This document shows positions 21,698 to 33,342 of a stretch of DNA of 64,000 nt, piece by piece (position 1 is the first letter of the stretch; every line of letters starts with the position of its first letter). The position numbers were made by a program, and so were the translations under genes. The notes under the pieces were generated by a model. The model saw nothing but the letters and a program-made list of their open reading frames with translations, had not been told where the DNA came from and searched no databases. Location: NCBI GenBank assembly GCA_014529385.2, contig CM043959.1, positions 15,028,309-15,092,308 of the forward strand. Reading direction: 5' to 3'. This stretch comes from Adiantum capillus-veneris. Taxonomy: Eukaryota; Streptophyta; Polypodiopsida; Polypodiales; Pteridaceae.

Positions 21698-21709
21698 TGG
21701 TATCAGAGC
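21698..21709 (+). other. Primer-binding site of copia A (initiator tRNA-Met type)
   Basis: TGGTATCAGAGC, two bases after the LTR end, is the standard plant copia primer-binding sequence. Confidence 0.85.
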
Positions 21710-21987
21710 AAGTTGTGTCCTCCCGGGCTTAGTCGCTAGCAACTCCAGTACATGCCCGCTCACTTTCTCCAATTTTTGGTGAGCTTTGGCTCATTTCTGC
21801 CTCTGTTTCCACTACAAGAAGTACTGCACAGGCTATTTTGTCATTTTGTGCAAAATTCTTGTCAGTTCTGTTTTTTACATAACAGGTCCCTTACAATCTT
21901 TTGCGGTGTGTGCTATATAGCACGTGTTGTTCTCGCTTCATTTTTCCTCTTTTTGGGCAGTTTTCACATCAGGTGCAGGCATTCGTC

Positions 21988-24105
21988 ATGGTCGACAACA
22001 ACACGGATGTGTTCAAGATTTTTGTTGCTGAGGAAAGATTGGATGGGGACAATTACCATATGTGGGCTTACATGATGCAACATGTTCTTGTGTCAAAGGG
22101 CATCTAGAATATTGTGGAGGGCATTGATGTACGTCCTGGTTCTGAGGATGTAGGCGATGTTGAGGATGTTGTAGGTCTTGCTGCGGGGATTGTTGTTGTT
22201 AGAGTTGTTTTGCCTACGACAAAACAAGCTCGTTGGGATATAAAAGATGTGTAGGCTCATGCATTGATTGTGTTGTCTATGAAGCGCACTATTACTCCTC
22301 ACATTCGTTCAATGAAATCTGCAAAACAGGCTTGGGATATTCTGGCTGGTCTTTATGCAAGTCACAATGAGGCAAAAATTGCATTGCTGCATAAAGTGCC
22401 GGAGTCGAAGATTATGCATGAGGAAGATGATATGGACACTTTCCTTGCTGGTGTCAAGGATATCAATGAGCAACTTATTTCTGTAGGTGAAGTCATTTCA
22501 AACAGTTTCCTTGTGCAAACTGTTCTTGATGCCTTGCCAGACTGTTACCAGACTTTTGCTAGTACTTGGAGACTTATGACCCAAGGAAATCCTGAAGTTG
22601 TCAAGTTTGATACATTATGCACATTGCTATTGCAAGAGTCGCTTTCCAGAAAAAATAGAACTAGTGCAGTTAAACAGGCTTTTATTGATGCTCAAAGAAA
22701 AGGTGGTAACATCAATGCAGCCACTTCTTATGGTTCTTCTGTGAGTGGAAAATCACCTGTTCCTAAGCTTTTATTGGAAACAATTCGTCTAGAAATTTTG
22801 TGATAAGGGAAAAAAGAAGATGTTGTTGCCATTATTATAAAGCTAATGATCACTTAATCAAGCACTGTCCTAAGTTGATGGCCAAAGAGGCTAAGAAGAA
22901 AGAGGTTGGTTCCACTACTAATGCTGGTTCCACTACAAATGCAGCTATTATTGAGGCTTTTGTGAAAGGAGATTGTGATGCTGATGTTGATGTAGAATGG
23001 GCTTTTAGTGCAGAGTGCACTTATAATCCTGTTGTCCATGATGCATGCATATCAATTGCTGCAGATTTACATGTGTGGTATTTTGACATTTTGACAGTGG
23101 TGCTACAAAGCACATTACCTCACATCGTGATTTGTTCACCTCTCTTGAGTCTGTCCCTCCTGGGAATTCAGTTACTTGTGCCAACAATGCCTCTTATTCA
23201 GTTCAAGGATGCCTCTTATTTGGTTCAAGGAGTTCGAAAGATTGTGCTTACTGCTGAAAATGGAAATTCTTTCACACTTGTTGATGCACTTTATGTACCT
23301 AGGATCAAGAAGAATCTTTTGTCTGTATCTGCACTTGCTACACTTGATCTTGTAGTCAAATTTGTGGATCATAGATATACAATACTGATCTCAGTTTTGG
23401 TGATGAAATTGTTGCATCTGGCATTTTATGTCGTGGGATGTATAAGCTCACTTTGTATGATAAGTGTGGGTATAATTTTGCAAATGCAGTTGTGGATTCA
23501 AAGGCTATTTCAAATGCAAAACTTTGGCATGCACGTTTTGGTCACTTGAGTTTTGCTAGTTTGCTGCGTTTGTAGAAGTCTGATATGGTTGCTTCTTTTC
23601 CGCCTTTTGAAGCATCTGTCAAACATGTTTGTGAAGGTTGTAGTTTGGGTAAGATGCAGCGTTGTAAGTTTCCAAAGGATGGTTCAGTTAGGCCACATGC
23701 AGGTTGTAGCTTGTGCATAGTGATGTTTATGGGCCCATGCAAACTCCGTCCTTGGGAAATTACCTTTACTTCGTGACTTTCATTGATGATTACTCCAAGC
23801 ATGCATGGGTGTATTCGCTTAAAGAAAAGTCCGAAGTATTTAGGCTGAAAATGTCTCAAAATGTACTATGGGCACCCTCTGTTCCGATCGAAGGGCGGAG
23901 TATATGTCTCATGAATTTAATGCATTTCTGGCTAGTTGTGGGATAAAACACCAATATACAATGCCTTATATGCCTCAGCAAAATGGTATCGATGAGGGAA
24001 AAATTAGGTCACTTACGAAAATGGCACGATGTATGGTCAAAAGTCAAGCTTTGCCACAATCTTTTTGGCTTGAGGCCATCATGTGTGCCACTATGTACTT
24101 AACAG
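21988..24105 (+). pseudogene. Copia A gag, protease and integrase remnant
   Basis: The ATG at 21988 starts a gag with DNYHMWAYMMQ. It stops at TAG 22105 in the motif SKGI*NIV, the same position where element B also stops. The frame continues to about 22800 with another stop near 22252. The gag zinc knuckle survives in altered form (CHYYKANDHLIKHC, near 22826). The protease DSG motif is destroyed near 23086. Integrase retains the HHCC region (HARFGHLSF ... CEGCSLGKMQ, 23530-23650) and a fragmentary catalytic core with VHSDVYGP shifted between frames and PQQNGIDEG near 23980. The segment ends at the GTTTC duplication. Confidence 0.8.
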
Positions 24106-24110
24106 GTTTC

Positions 24111-24318
24111 TGTTGGGGTGTAGGCCAGGTGGCCGTGGGAAACCACCCTTGTACACTTAAGTTCACCTATTCAATATAGGGAGAGAAAGAGGAAGTGTTG
24201 ACTTCACTCTTTCTTCTCCACTAACCAACACAGTGGCTGCCTGTGCATCTTCCCCTTCCCCATTTCTCTTCTTCCCCTCTCTTGCACACACTCCGTACAC
24301 GCACACGCGTACTCATCA
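24111..24318 (+). repeat. 5' LTR of copia C
   Basis: 208 bp, starts TG and ends CA; one mismatch to 31058-31265. TATTCAATATAGGG may serve as the TATA region. Confidence 0.95.
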
Positions 24319-24321
24319 ATA

Positions 24322-25188
24322 GGTATCAGAGCTATGGCTAGGCGACAACGGTGATCTCTCGACGGAGGCGGAGCTCGATTGGAGCTCGACGCTTCACGGC
24401 ACCGGATCAGGCTGATTTGGGGCGGATCTGACACGGATCAGAGAGATCGAGCAAGGTCGACGGTTCCTCACTACCCGACGTGCGCAACCCCTCTTGGCTT
24501 GGAGGGAGATCTTGGAGATTCTAAGGAATCAAAGCAAGAAAGGAAGAGTCTAGGAAGCTCTGCAGACAGACAGTCAAATTTTTTCATTATGAGCAAGAAT
24601 TGCAAGCTTTGGAAGCTCGGGAGCAAAACAGTAGCTCAAATCGAAGGTTTGAAGGGCATTCAGCAAGTGAATCGAGGCAGCTCGGAGGTCTACTCATGAA
24701 GCATTCAAAGGCTTGAAGCCTTGACAGCCACAGCATTCAAGGGGGAAGCATCGGACAGAGCGCAGCAAAGAAGCATTGCAATCCTTGAAGGCATCAAGTC
24801 CCGAAGTAAGGCCGCACCAGTGTGACTCGAGCAGGCAATCGAGCTTGATACTCGGAGATGCCAACATATAGGACTTGGCACCGAAACCAAAAGCTCGTGG
24901 CCTCCTGAGCTTTCTAAAGCTTGGTTCCGTAGGAACAACAACAGCCGATGTCGAGCATTGAAGCCTTGAAGGCTTGTATCGGAATATGCAATTAGACTTG
25001 AAGCTTGATGCAACAGAGCGAGCTCGAGCAGCACGGCTCTCACACACACTCAAGCTTGCAATAGGCAACGATGTAGCAGGTGCAATTTTGAGCAGTAGCG
25101 TCAGGGAACCAGCATGAGACAAAGCTTGGTAGCGCTGAGAACACGATTTCTTGTGAAGCTAGCTGATGTGAGGCGAGCTGCAGAAGTC

Positions 25189-25221
<33 letters not shown>

Positions 25222-25602
25222 GAGTGGAGATTCGGGTGGCTTGCAGTGCATCTGGCAGCGCTGTTCAATACAAGCCGGTAGCGTGTGCAGACATTGGGAG
25301 CTTAGGAGTGTGTTGACGAGTAGCAAATTGGGGCCGCCAGAGAGCACTGAGAACAGGAGTCCTTCTATGCACTCACACACACACACTCACCCACAGTCGT
25401 CGACTACAGGCAGGTTTCGACAAAAAGACATCGTTTTTTTTTAATTACACCCTCCCACAATAGTGTGTGTGCAAGGGCTCGTTCCCACTGAGCCTACGAT
25501 CGAATTCCTCGACTCCTCTCCTCGAGCTCGTGAAAAGAAAGTCTCTCAGAAATTTGCACTTGTGAAATAGAGAGATAGAAAGAGAGAGAGAGAGCTTCTG
25601 AA

Positions 25603-25673
<71 letters not shown>

Positions 25674-26892
25674 GAGAGAGAGAGCTTGACACCGTGCTTG
25701 CGAGCGAGCACAAGCCACCGAGTCCAACAAGTGGAGAGCAATCTTCACAGATCGAGTAAGATCTGCGATCGTTACCGATCCGACTCCATATTGACCGCTA
25801 GAGCATTGGCGTTTTACGGCTACTCGGCTAGCCACTTCCGCCCGGCGGCAGAAGGCGACATCGACATCGACACCGCTCATGCGCACCGGCTCGACACTGC
25901 TCATTCGGCGGATCTCCGACATCCGACCCAGACACCGGGCGCTTCCCCACACGAGCGCATTCCCGCGATCGACGACCGTGCTTGTGACATGCGCGGGTGA
26001 GGCACCTCTATCATAGAGGAGTGACACCCGGCATCGGCACCGAGCGCACCAATCGCCCTGTACTACACAGTTTACGGATACGACACCTTTGGCGGCTATT
26101 CGACTAGCATATTTCTGCCCGGTGGCAAAAATCGACACATAGCGACACCGACACGCAAGTTATAGGCTATAGGGGGGGTTTTCAGCCCATTCACTCACAG
26201 ATTCTCCAGGTTACCAGACACAGCGCTTTCACAGGCGATTTGGTAGTCATTTCGACAGCAGATATCCCCGCAGGGATCACTTTCACTGCATGCAACAATT
26301 CTTGGCGCCTATTTGAGTGCGATTTTACTCCTGTACGTTGAGTTGCGGACGCTGCCCACTGTACTACATGTGGAGCCATTTTTGGCTATTTTGGCAGTTT
26401 TTCCCGGCCGTTTCTGAGACTCGGACCGGAAGAGCCCTTTCTGAGACTGTGGCTAGTCCATTTGTGTCTGCATTAGCCTTTTGGAGGGTCGATAGCGTGA
26501 GGTTTTCTTTGAGCTGGGGTATGCTCGAATGTTGAGACACTTTCGGTGATACAGGTAGCTGGAGTTCCCCTTTACGGTACCCTCGCCATAGGATATGTAT
26601 CTGGGCGGTTATTTATGCTTTTGACGCCGAGTTGGCACTCACATAGCAGTTGTTTTGTGCAGCAGATATCCAGTTAGTGCAGTTGGCACATTTATATGCA
26701 TTTTGAGTTGAGTTTTGACTCCTCATACAAAGGAAACTCTGCCGGATTTACTTCCCGGGAGTTGTGACTTCCATTGTTGGCACTTTTGAGTCTATTTCAT
26801 TTGAGATTTTACTCCCGATACAAAGGTTACTCTGTCCAAATTTCTACAGCTTCTCGCCATAGTGTGGCACCTCTCAAACTCTCTTATCAGCG
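24322..26892 (+). other. Long leader of copia C
   Basis: About 2.6 kb between the primer-binding site and gag, unusually long for copia. It holds (CA)n at 25190-25220, (GA)n at 25583-25683 broken by short interruptions, and a GC-rich stretch at 25690-26170. The frames here are low-complexity translations of repeats and show no family resemblance, so I do not call them genes. Confidence 0.7.
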
Positions 26893-28425
26893 ATGGCTTC
26901 TTCTTCAGAAAAGGAGGAGTATTTCATTCGGAAGTTCGATGGCAGCAACTTCACCATGTGGAAAGAGCGCATGAAAGATGTTTTGATAAACAAAGGCCTC
27001 TCAGAACCATTGAAAGAGCGCGCAGAGGATGATGATTATACACAAGCTCAATGGGAGCTTTTGGATGCAAAAGCCATGGCTACGATACGTCTACATCTAG
27101 CCGAGTTAGTCTTCTTCACTATCATAGGGAAGAAAACAACCAAGGAACTTTGGGATAGCTTATGTTCAGCATGGGAGAGCAAAAGTGCATCCAACAAAGT
27201 TTTTCTCATGAAAAAGCTTATGAAGCTCAACATGAAAGAAGGTAGCACAGTTTCTAGTCATTTAAATGAGTTCAACTCCTTGTTCAGTCAGCTGACATCT
27301 TAGGGCTTTAAGGAGTTTGACGATGAACTCAAGTCTATCTTCTTATTATGCTCTCTACCCAGTTCATGGGATATATTTTGCACAGCCATTAGCAATTCGG
27401 CTCCGAATGGCAAGTTAGAATTCAATGCTGTCACAGATGCGTTGCTCACTGAAGAGATTCGTCGTAAATCTCTCGATAATGCTAGTCATGGAGATGCATA
27501 TATGGCTGGTAGTTCAACAAAGGCAAGAGGCCGTGACAGGAACAAATACAAAAGCAAAAGTAGAGAGCGGAATCCTCGTAGTCCTAGCAGACACAGGAAC
27601 CAAAGTAGAGACCGCAATACCAGAAATGTCGAGTGTTACTATTGCCACAAGAAGGGTCATTACAAAAAGGATTGTCGCAGTTTCCTAAGAGATCAGAAAA
27701 ACATGCAAAATGATAATTCTAGCAAAGGCAAAAGTACAGTAAAGATTGAGGAGCTCAATATCGTTGAGTCTCCCATGCCTACCACTGCAGTAGAGGATGC
27801 TCCTCCTCCAGTGATGCTCATTATGCCCACAGAGATTCATCCCGAGGTGACAACAGATGCCTCCGATGTTCTCATTTTCACTTCAGATCTCACTCCAGAT
27901 GCTTTGGTTGCACAGGATGAGGGTTATGCACAGAATTGGATCCTTGATTCTGGTGCAAGTTTTCATGTCACACCGCATAGAGAGTGGTTCTCCTCTTATG
28001 CACCCATGCATGGAATAGTCAAACTTGGTGATTCCTATGAGCTTGACATTATTGGCATTGGTGATGTGAAACTTCAGATGCATAATGGCACTACTTTTGT
28101 GCTGCAGAATGTCAGACATGTGCCCAAGCTTACGAAAAGCTTGCTTTCTATAGGGCAATTGGATGATCTTGGCTACACTACAGTTTTTGGTAATCGTTCT
28201 TGGATGATCCGCAAGAACAACCTTATCATGATGAAAGGCAATAAAAACGGATCCCTGTACTCTTTGTTTGTTTCGAGTGTCGACGAACACTCTATCTATG
28301 TTGCCGAGCTGTCGTCTCCTGAGTTGTGGCATAGCCGGCTAGGGCATATTAGCCAAAAGGGAATGAAAACACTTCACTTTTGGCTACTTACCTGTGTTAG
28401 ATTACACGGACTTTCCATTGTGTGA
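26893..28425 (+). pseudogene. Copia C gag and protease (amber stop at 27301)
   Basis: The ATG at 26893 opens a gag (MASSSEKEEYFIRKFDGSNF) that forms the capsid and packages element RNA. An in-frame TAG at 27301-27303 interrupts it; the same frame then continues (GFKEFDDELKSIFLL) through an RS/KR-rich stretch and a CCHC zinc knuckle (CYYCHKKGHYKKDC, near 27635). The retropepsin-like protease active site is LDSGASFHV near 27943. The integrase N-terminus begins at LWHSRLGHIS near 28323. A one-base insertion near 28377 ends the frame at 28425. Sense continuation after the TAG suggests the stop is recent. Confidence 0.88.
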
Positions 28426-30974
28426 GCATGTCTATATGGCAAACAGACTAGATTGACATCTTCGCCATTGAATAAGAAACTAGGAGAACCTCTAGACTTG
28501 GTGCACAGTGAATTGTGTGGTCCAATGCCACATAAAACTCTAGGGGGAGCGAACTACTTTCTCACATTCATAGATGATTCCACCAGAAAGGTGTGGGTGT
28601 ATCTCCTTAAGCGTAAGGAAGAAGTCTTTTCGACATTCCAAAAATTCCTCGCCATGGTTGAGAACCAATCAGGAACAAAGCTCAAAGCTTTTCGCACGGA
28701 CAATGGTGGAGAATACACTCCACAGAGTTCAAGGATTTTTGCAATAGAAGAGGCATTCGGCGGCAGTTTACTACCTCATACACACCTGCACAAAATGGGA
28801 TAGTTGAAAGAATGAATCGTACGATTCAAGAGCGAGTTGTCTCTATGATGTCTATGGCGAAGCTTACTCCCGAATTTTGGGGGGCAGCTGTTCTGACAGC
28901 AGTGCACATCATCAACAGGTCACCTAGTTCTCCTTTGAATTTCAAAATTCCAGAGGAATTATGGACTGGAAAAAGGCCAAGCTATGAGCATCTACGTGTA
29001 TTTGGATGTGAGGCATATGCACATGTGCCCAAAGAACTTCGTCGGAAGTTAGATCCCAGATCACACAAATGCATCTTTATTGGCTATGGTGCAAACGGAG
29101 AGATGGGATATCGTCTCTGGCACCCAGAATCAAACAAAGTCATTCGTAGCTCACATGTGATTTTCAATGAATCAAAAATGCACAAAAAGCCCATCAAAGA
29201 TGTTGAGTACAGACGTGTTCGTTTTGAGGTTGTAGCCTCCGAACCAACTCAGTTCAGTAGTGTTGCACCTACTCCTCAAGTGCAAGATACTACTATTGCT
29301 CCGGAGAGAGAAAAATCCAGCAGTCAGGCACTCAGACGCTCTGAGAGAGTATCACGTGCGCCCGAGCGGTTTGAGCCGGGTATACACCACATTTTGGTCA
29401 CTGGCAGTGGAGAGCCAACCTGCTACAAAGAAGCTATACAAATGGAGGATAGTGTTAAGTGGGAGAAGGCTATGCAATCAGAATACAATTCGATTGTGGC
29501 TAATGAGACATGGGATTTGGTTGAATTACCAAAAGGCAAAAATGCTTTACCTTGCAAGTGGGTATACAAGAAGAAGTATACAGCGGAAGATCCCGAGCCT
29601 AGATACAAGGCTCGTCTAGTTGCCAAGGGTTTCAAGCAGCAAAAAGGTGTGGATTTTGATGAGATTTTCTCTCCAGTCGTCAAGATGACTACACTTCGCA
29701 CCGTGCTTGGCTTGGTTGCTATCCAGGACATGGAACTTGTCCAAATGGATGTGAACACAGCATTTCTCCACGGGGATCTAGATGAAGATGTCTACATGAA
29801 ACAACCAGAGGGATTCGTATGGGAAACCCAAAAACCAACGAGGACAGAATTGGTTTGTAGACTTAAAAAGGCACTCTATGGCCTCAAGCAAGGTTCAAGG
29901 CAATGGTATCAAAAATTTGACAAATTCATGCAGTCTCAGGATTACATAATAAGTCAAGAGGATCACTGCTTATACACAAAAAGATTGAACGATTGTTCTT
30001 TAATCATCTTGATCTTGTATGTAGATGATATACTTATCGCAGGCAAATCAATTGATGAAATCAATCAGTTGAAAAAGATGCTAAACACTCAGTTTTCCAT
30101 GAAGGATTTGGGAGATACCAATCACTTTCTTGGTATGCACATCAAGAGAGACAGGCAACGTGGAATTCTTGAATTATCTCAAGAACAGTACATTCACAAA
30201 GTCTTGCAACGTTTTAGTATGCAGGGGGGGAAGTCATTGAGTACCCCAATGCAAGCATACTCCAAACTTAGCAAGGAAGACTCTCCCAAGACAGTGGCTG
30301 AGAAAGAGGAAATGGCGAAAGTACCATATTCTTCAGCAGTTGGCAGTTTGATGTACGCTATGGTAGCCACAAGACCAGACATTGCACATGTAGTGGGAGT
30401 GGTTAGTAGGTACATGGCAAACCCTGGCAAGAAGCATTGGGAAGCAGTGAAGAAAATCCTCAGATATTTGAAAGGTACAGCTAGCAAGTGTTTACGCTTC
30501 GGAAACAGTGATGCATCTATTATAGGTTACACGGATGCGGATTATGCGGGTTGCGTGGATCGTAGAAGATCCACATCTAGCTATGTGTTCATGTTTGCTG
30601 GAGCAGCTATCTCTTGGAGATCGTGTGTCCAAGATTGCACGTCTTCATCTACCACTGAGGCAGAATATGTTGTTGCGTCTGACGCCAGCAAGGAAGCCAT
30701 ATGGTTGGCTCGTCTAGTGGGAGATTTGGGTATTTACGAGGTTCCATTACTACATTGTGATAGTCAGAGTGCCATTGCTTTGGCAAAGAATCCAGTGTTT
30801 CACTCAAAGTCGAAACACATAGAGGTCAGATACCATGTCATACGAGATGTGTTGGCTGGCAAGAGTATCGAGCTTGTCAAGGTTCACACTGATGACAACC
30901 CCGCAGATGCTCTCACAAAGAGCCTAGCCTCGGAGCGATTTACACATTGTATAGAACTTATGGGTGTAGGATGA
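28426..30974 (+). pseudogene. Copia C integrase, reverse transcriptase and RNase H
   Basis: After two more small frameshifts (near 28430 and 28725) the frame from 28812 to 30974 is open for 720 codons. Integrase: HHCC completed by CEHCLYGK in a shifted frame; core motifs HSELCGP near 28504 (Glu where the first catalytic Asp normally stands), RTDNGGEYT near 28697, and NGIVERMNR across the last frameshift. Reverse transcriptase: ARLVAKGFKQ near 29611, MDVNTAFLHGDL near 29745, and catalytic YVDDILIAG near 30019. RNase H: YTDADYAGC near 30528, TEAEYVVAS near 30655, HCDSQSAIAL near 30754. It stops at TGA 30972, 83 bp before the 3' LTR. Confidence 0.92.
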
Positions 30975-31045
30975 AGCCTCGGCAATGCTTCATCAATTTT
31001 GTATAGATTAACTATACTAATGCCACTATTGGCCACCATGACCTT

Positions 31046-31057
31046 CAAGTGGGAGGT
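31046..31057 (+). other. Polypurine tract of copia C
   Basis: AAGTGGGAGGT lies directly before the 3' LTR; plus-strand priming would start here. Confidence 0.75.
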
Positions 31058-31265
31058 TGTTGGGGTGTAGGCCAGGTGGCCGTGGGAAACCAGCCTTGTA
31101 CACTTAAGTTCACCTATTCAATATAGGGAGAGAAAGAGGAAGTGTTGACTTCACTCTTTCTTCTCCACTAACCAACACAGTGGCTGCCTGTGCATCTTCC
31201 CCTTCCCCATTTCTCTTCTTCCCCTCTCTTGCACACACTCCGTACACGCACACGCGTACTCATCA
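31058..31265 (+). repeat. 3' LTR of copia C
   Basis: 208 bp, one mismatch to the 5' LTR, followed by the GTTTC duplication. Confidence 0.95.
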
Positions 31266-31270
31266 GTTTC

Positions 31271-32631
31271 ATATGAAAGCTTTGCAGCCTATTACTCCAT
31301 ATGAAGCATGGCATGATAGGAAGCCTTCTATTGAGCACATGCGTGTTTTTGGTTGTTTGGCATATGCTTTGGTGCCACAAACACAGCGCAAAAAATTGGA
31401 TGATAAGGCTGTCAAAAGTATTTTTGTTGGTTATAGTGCTGAAAGCAAAGGTTACATGTTGTATCATCCGCAAATAAAGCATATCTTGGTCTTATGGGAT
31501 GTTGTGTTTGTGGAAGATTCTGTTCAGCCCTTGTTCTCATGTACTAGAGACAGTAATGTCAGCTCATAAGACATTTATGACACTTTGTTGCCTCTTTTCG
31601 GTGTTGGAAGTTTGAATGTAAATTCCAATGAGGCAAATGTACAGCCTATGGGGGTTTCAAAAAATGTTACAGATCAGCCTATTACTGATGGAGATGTACA
31701 TGATGTACTTGATGAGGAAAGGGCTGAAAATGAGCAGGCTAGAGGTATGCCAAAATGATTGGTGCATAATTGCGTGACAGTAAATTGGATGCACCTTTGT
31801 CTAGCCGTACTCGTTCAGGCTCTCACCATGCATCTTATGCATCAGATTGTTATGTTTTGGTTGTGTCTAGCTAACATGATGTTGAGGAACCTTTGTCTTT
31901 TGATGAAACAAAATTCAAAAAATTGAACGGCTGCCATGCAGTCAAAATATGATGCACTGATAGAAAATGACACATGGATTTTATGTGATTTGCCTCTTGG
32001 AAAAAAGGCCATTGGTACGAAGTGGGTTTACAAGTTGAAACGCAAGCCAGATGGTGAGATTGATCGCTATAAGGCTCGACTTGTTGCAAAGGGTTATGCA
32101 CATAAAAAAGGCATAGATTATGAAGAGACTTTTGCTCCCACTTGTCGTATGACTATTGTGCATTTTCTATGTGCATTGACAACTCATTTGGGTTGGGATG
32201 TACATCAATGAGACATTGTTACTGCTTTCTTGAAAGGTGACATATTTGAGGAAGTTTATGTAACGCAACCTTGCGGTTTTGTCAAGAAAGGATAAGAGGA
32301 TAAAGTGTGAAATGTAACAAATCTTTGTATGGGTTTAAGCAATCTCCTCGTGCTTGGTATGAGAAGACTGACGCTCATTTGTTCAAACGAGGCTCTTGTA
32401 ACAGTCCAACAAAAAGCACATTGTATGTAAAGCGTGAGGGTGATGTACTTCTCATTGTGGTTCTCTACATGGATGATTTGCTAATCACTAGACCAAATGA
32501 GAGACATATTGCTGAATTTAAGGCTGATTTGAATGCTACTTTCAAGATGAAAGATTTGGGGCTGTTGCATCATTACTTGGGTATACAATTTAAGCAGTGT
32601 GATGATGTTATTGCCTTGTGTCAGAAAAGTT

Positions 32632-32634
<3 letters not shown>
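31271..32634 (+). pseudogene. Copia A integrase end and reverse transcriptase remnant
   Basis: This continues element A after the insertion: ITPYEAWHDRKPSIEHMRVF and FVGYSAESKGYMLYHP (integrase C-terminal region). After several stops (31567, 31756, 31924) come reverse transcriptase motifs: RYKARLVAKGYAHKKG near 32065, HQ*DIVTAFLKGD with a stop near 32209, LYGFKQSPRAWYEK near 32323 and a catalytic box reading YMDDLLITR near 32466, with Met in place of the usual Val. Coding similarity ends abruptly at the (GA)n tract. Confidence 0.85.

Positions 32635-32686
<52 letters not shown>
32635..32686 (+). repeat. (GA)n microsatellite at the truncation point of copia A
   Basis: An uninterrupted GA run of about 25 units replaces the rest of the reverse transcriptase. 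Confidence 0.95.
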
Positions 32687-32689
<3 letters not shown>

Positions 32690-33339
32690 CACTACACTCT
32701 ATGACAAAGAGTACATTCACATTAGCTGCCTTGGACCTCTACAACCCTAACTTTAGCTACCTGTGTGAGCTTCAGATTATCATATGTATTTTAGGTACTT
32801 ACACACTTCAATATGGGTTCCTCCTACAATTTTCTCCGCTAAAAAAGGGACGCTATCGCTTTGGAAAACCCCAACCCCCCATTGAAACCTGTATTTTGGC
32901 TGCTAATAAGAGATCTCAATGGTTGTGAGAAAGTCGCTCGGTTTTGTCTTTGATCGAGAATGTTTGCTCGCTGTTTGGTAAGACTCGTATTTATCTGGGT
33001 ACCTTGGTCTTTGAACATGTTTATGTTTGCCTGTAGGTAATATAAGTGAATAATTAAAACACACACAATTTGCACTTAGATCCATTCTTACCATTGGATT
33101 AGGACTAGGCTCCCATTATTACGCTAGGTCGGGTTACTCTGGTGGTACAATCAGTCTGAGCTAGAAGGGGCTAGCTTCACACGGTCCTTATGAATGTTTT
33201 CTGAGCGGTTGAAAGGTTGAGGCGGCTACCAAAATATTACACTACACGTTTTCTTTATAGTTTGCTCTAGGAAAAAAAAATCCTAGTTTCTTCCTTTTAT
33301 AATATTTCATTTCAAGTAATTTTTTTTGGGACTTGTCTA
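32687..33339. other. Non-coding interval
   Basis: I see no gene. A motif resembling GCTCGGTTTTGTCTTTGATCG near 32936 recurs near 42787 and, inverted, near 34395, so it is probably part of a dispersed repeat. Confidence 0.4.
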
Positions 33340-33342
33340 ACT

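Larger units (their letters stand above)
24111..31265 (+). mobile_element. Copia element C: complete, 7.2 kb, recently inserted
   Basis: LTRs of 208 bp (24111-24318 and 31058-31265) begin TGTTGGGG and end ACTCATCA. They differ at one base (CCACCC versus CCAGCC near position 37). A 5-bp duplication GTTTC (24106-24110 and 31266-31270) flanks the element. The primer-binding site GGTATCAGAGCTATGG starts three bases after the LTR. The order is gag, protease, integrase, reverse transcriptase, RNase H, typical of Ty1/copia. The near-identical LTRs imply recent insertion, yet the polyprotein has one stop and three frameshifts. Confidence 0.95.
21482..32634 (+). mobile_element. Copia element A (decayed, truncated, split by copia C)
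   Basis: Remains of a Ty1/copia retrotransposon: a 5' LTR, a tRNA-Met-type primer-binding site, and gag, protease, integrase and part of reverse transcriptase. It is split at 24111-31265 by a complete element C, whose duplication GTTTC flanks the break. It matches element B (42825 onward) closely along gag and integrase. Reverse transcriptase ends at a (GA)n tract (32635-32686), and no RNase H or convincing 3' LTR follows. Numerous stops and frameshifts show it is dead. Confidence 0.85.

Noticed and set aside
25494..26138. Long minus-strand frame with Leu-Ser repeats across the (GA)n tract
   Set aside because: It is the translation of a microsatellite plus GC-rich copia leader; no domain, and the region is explained as the leader of copia C.
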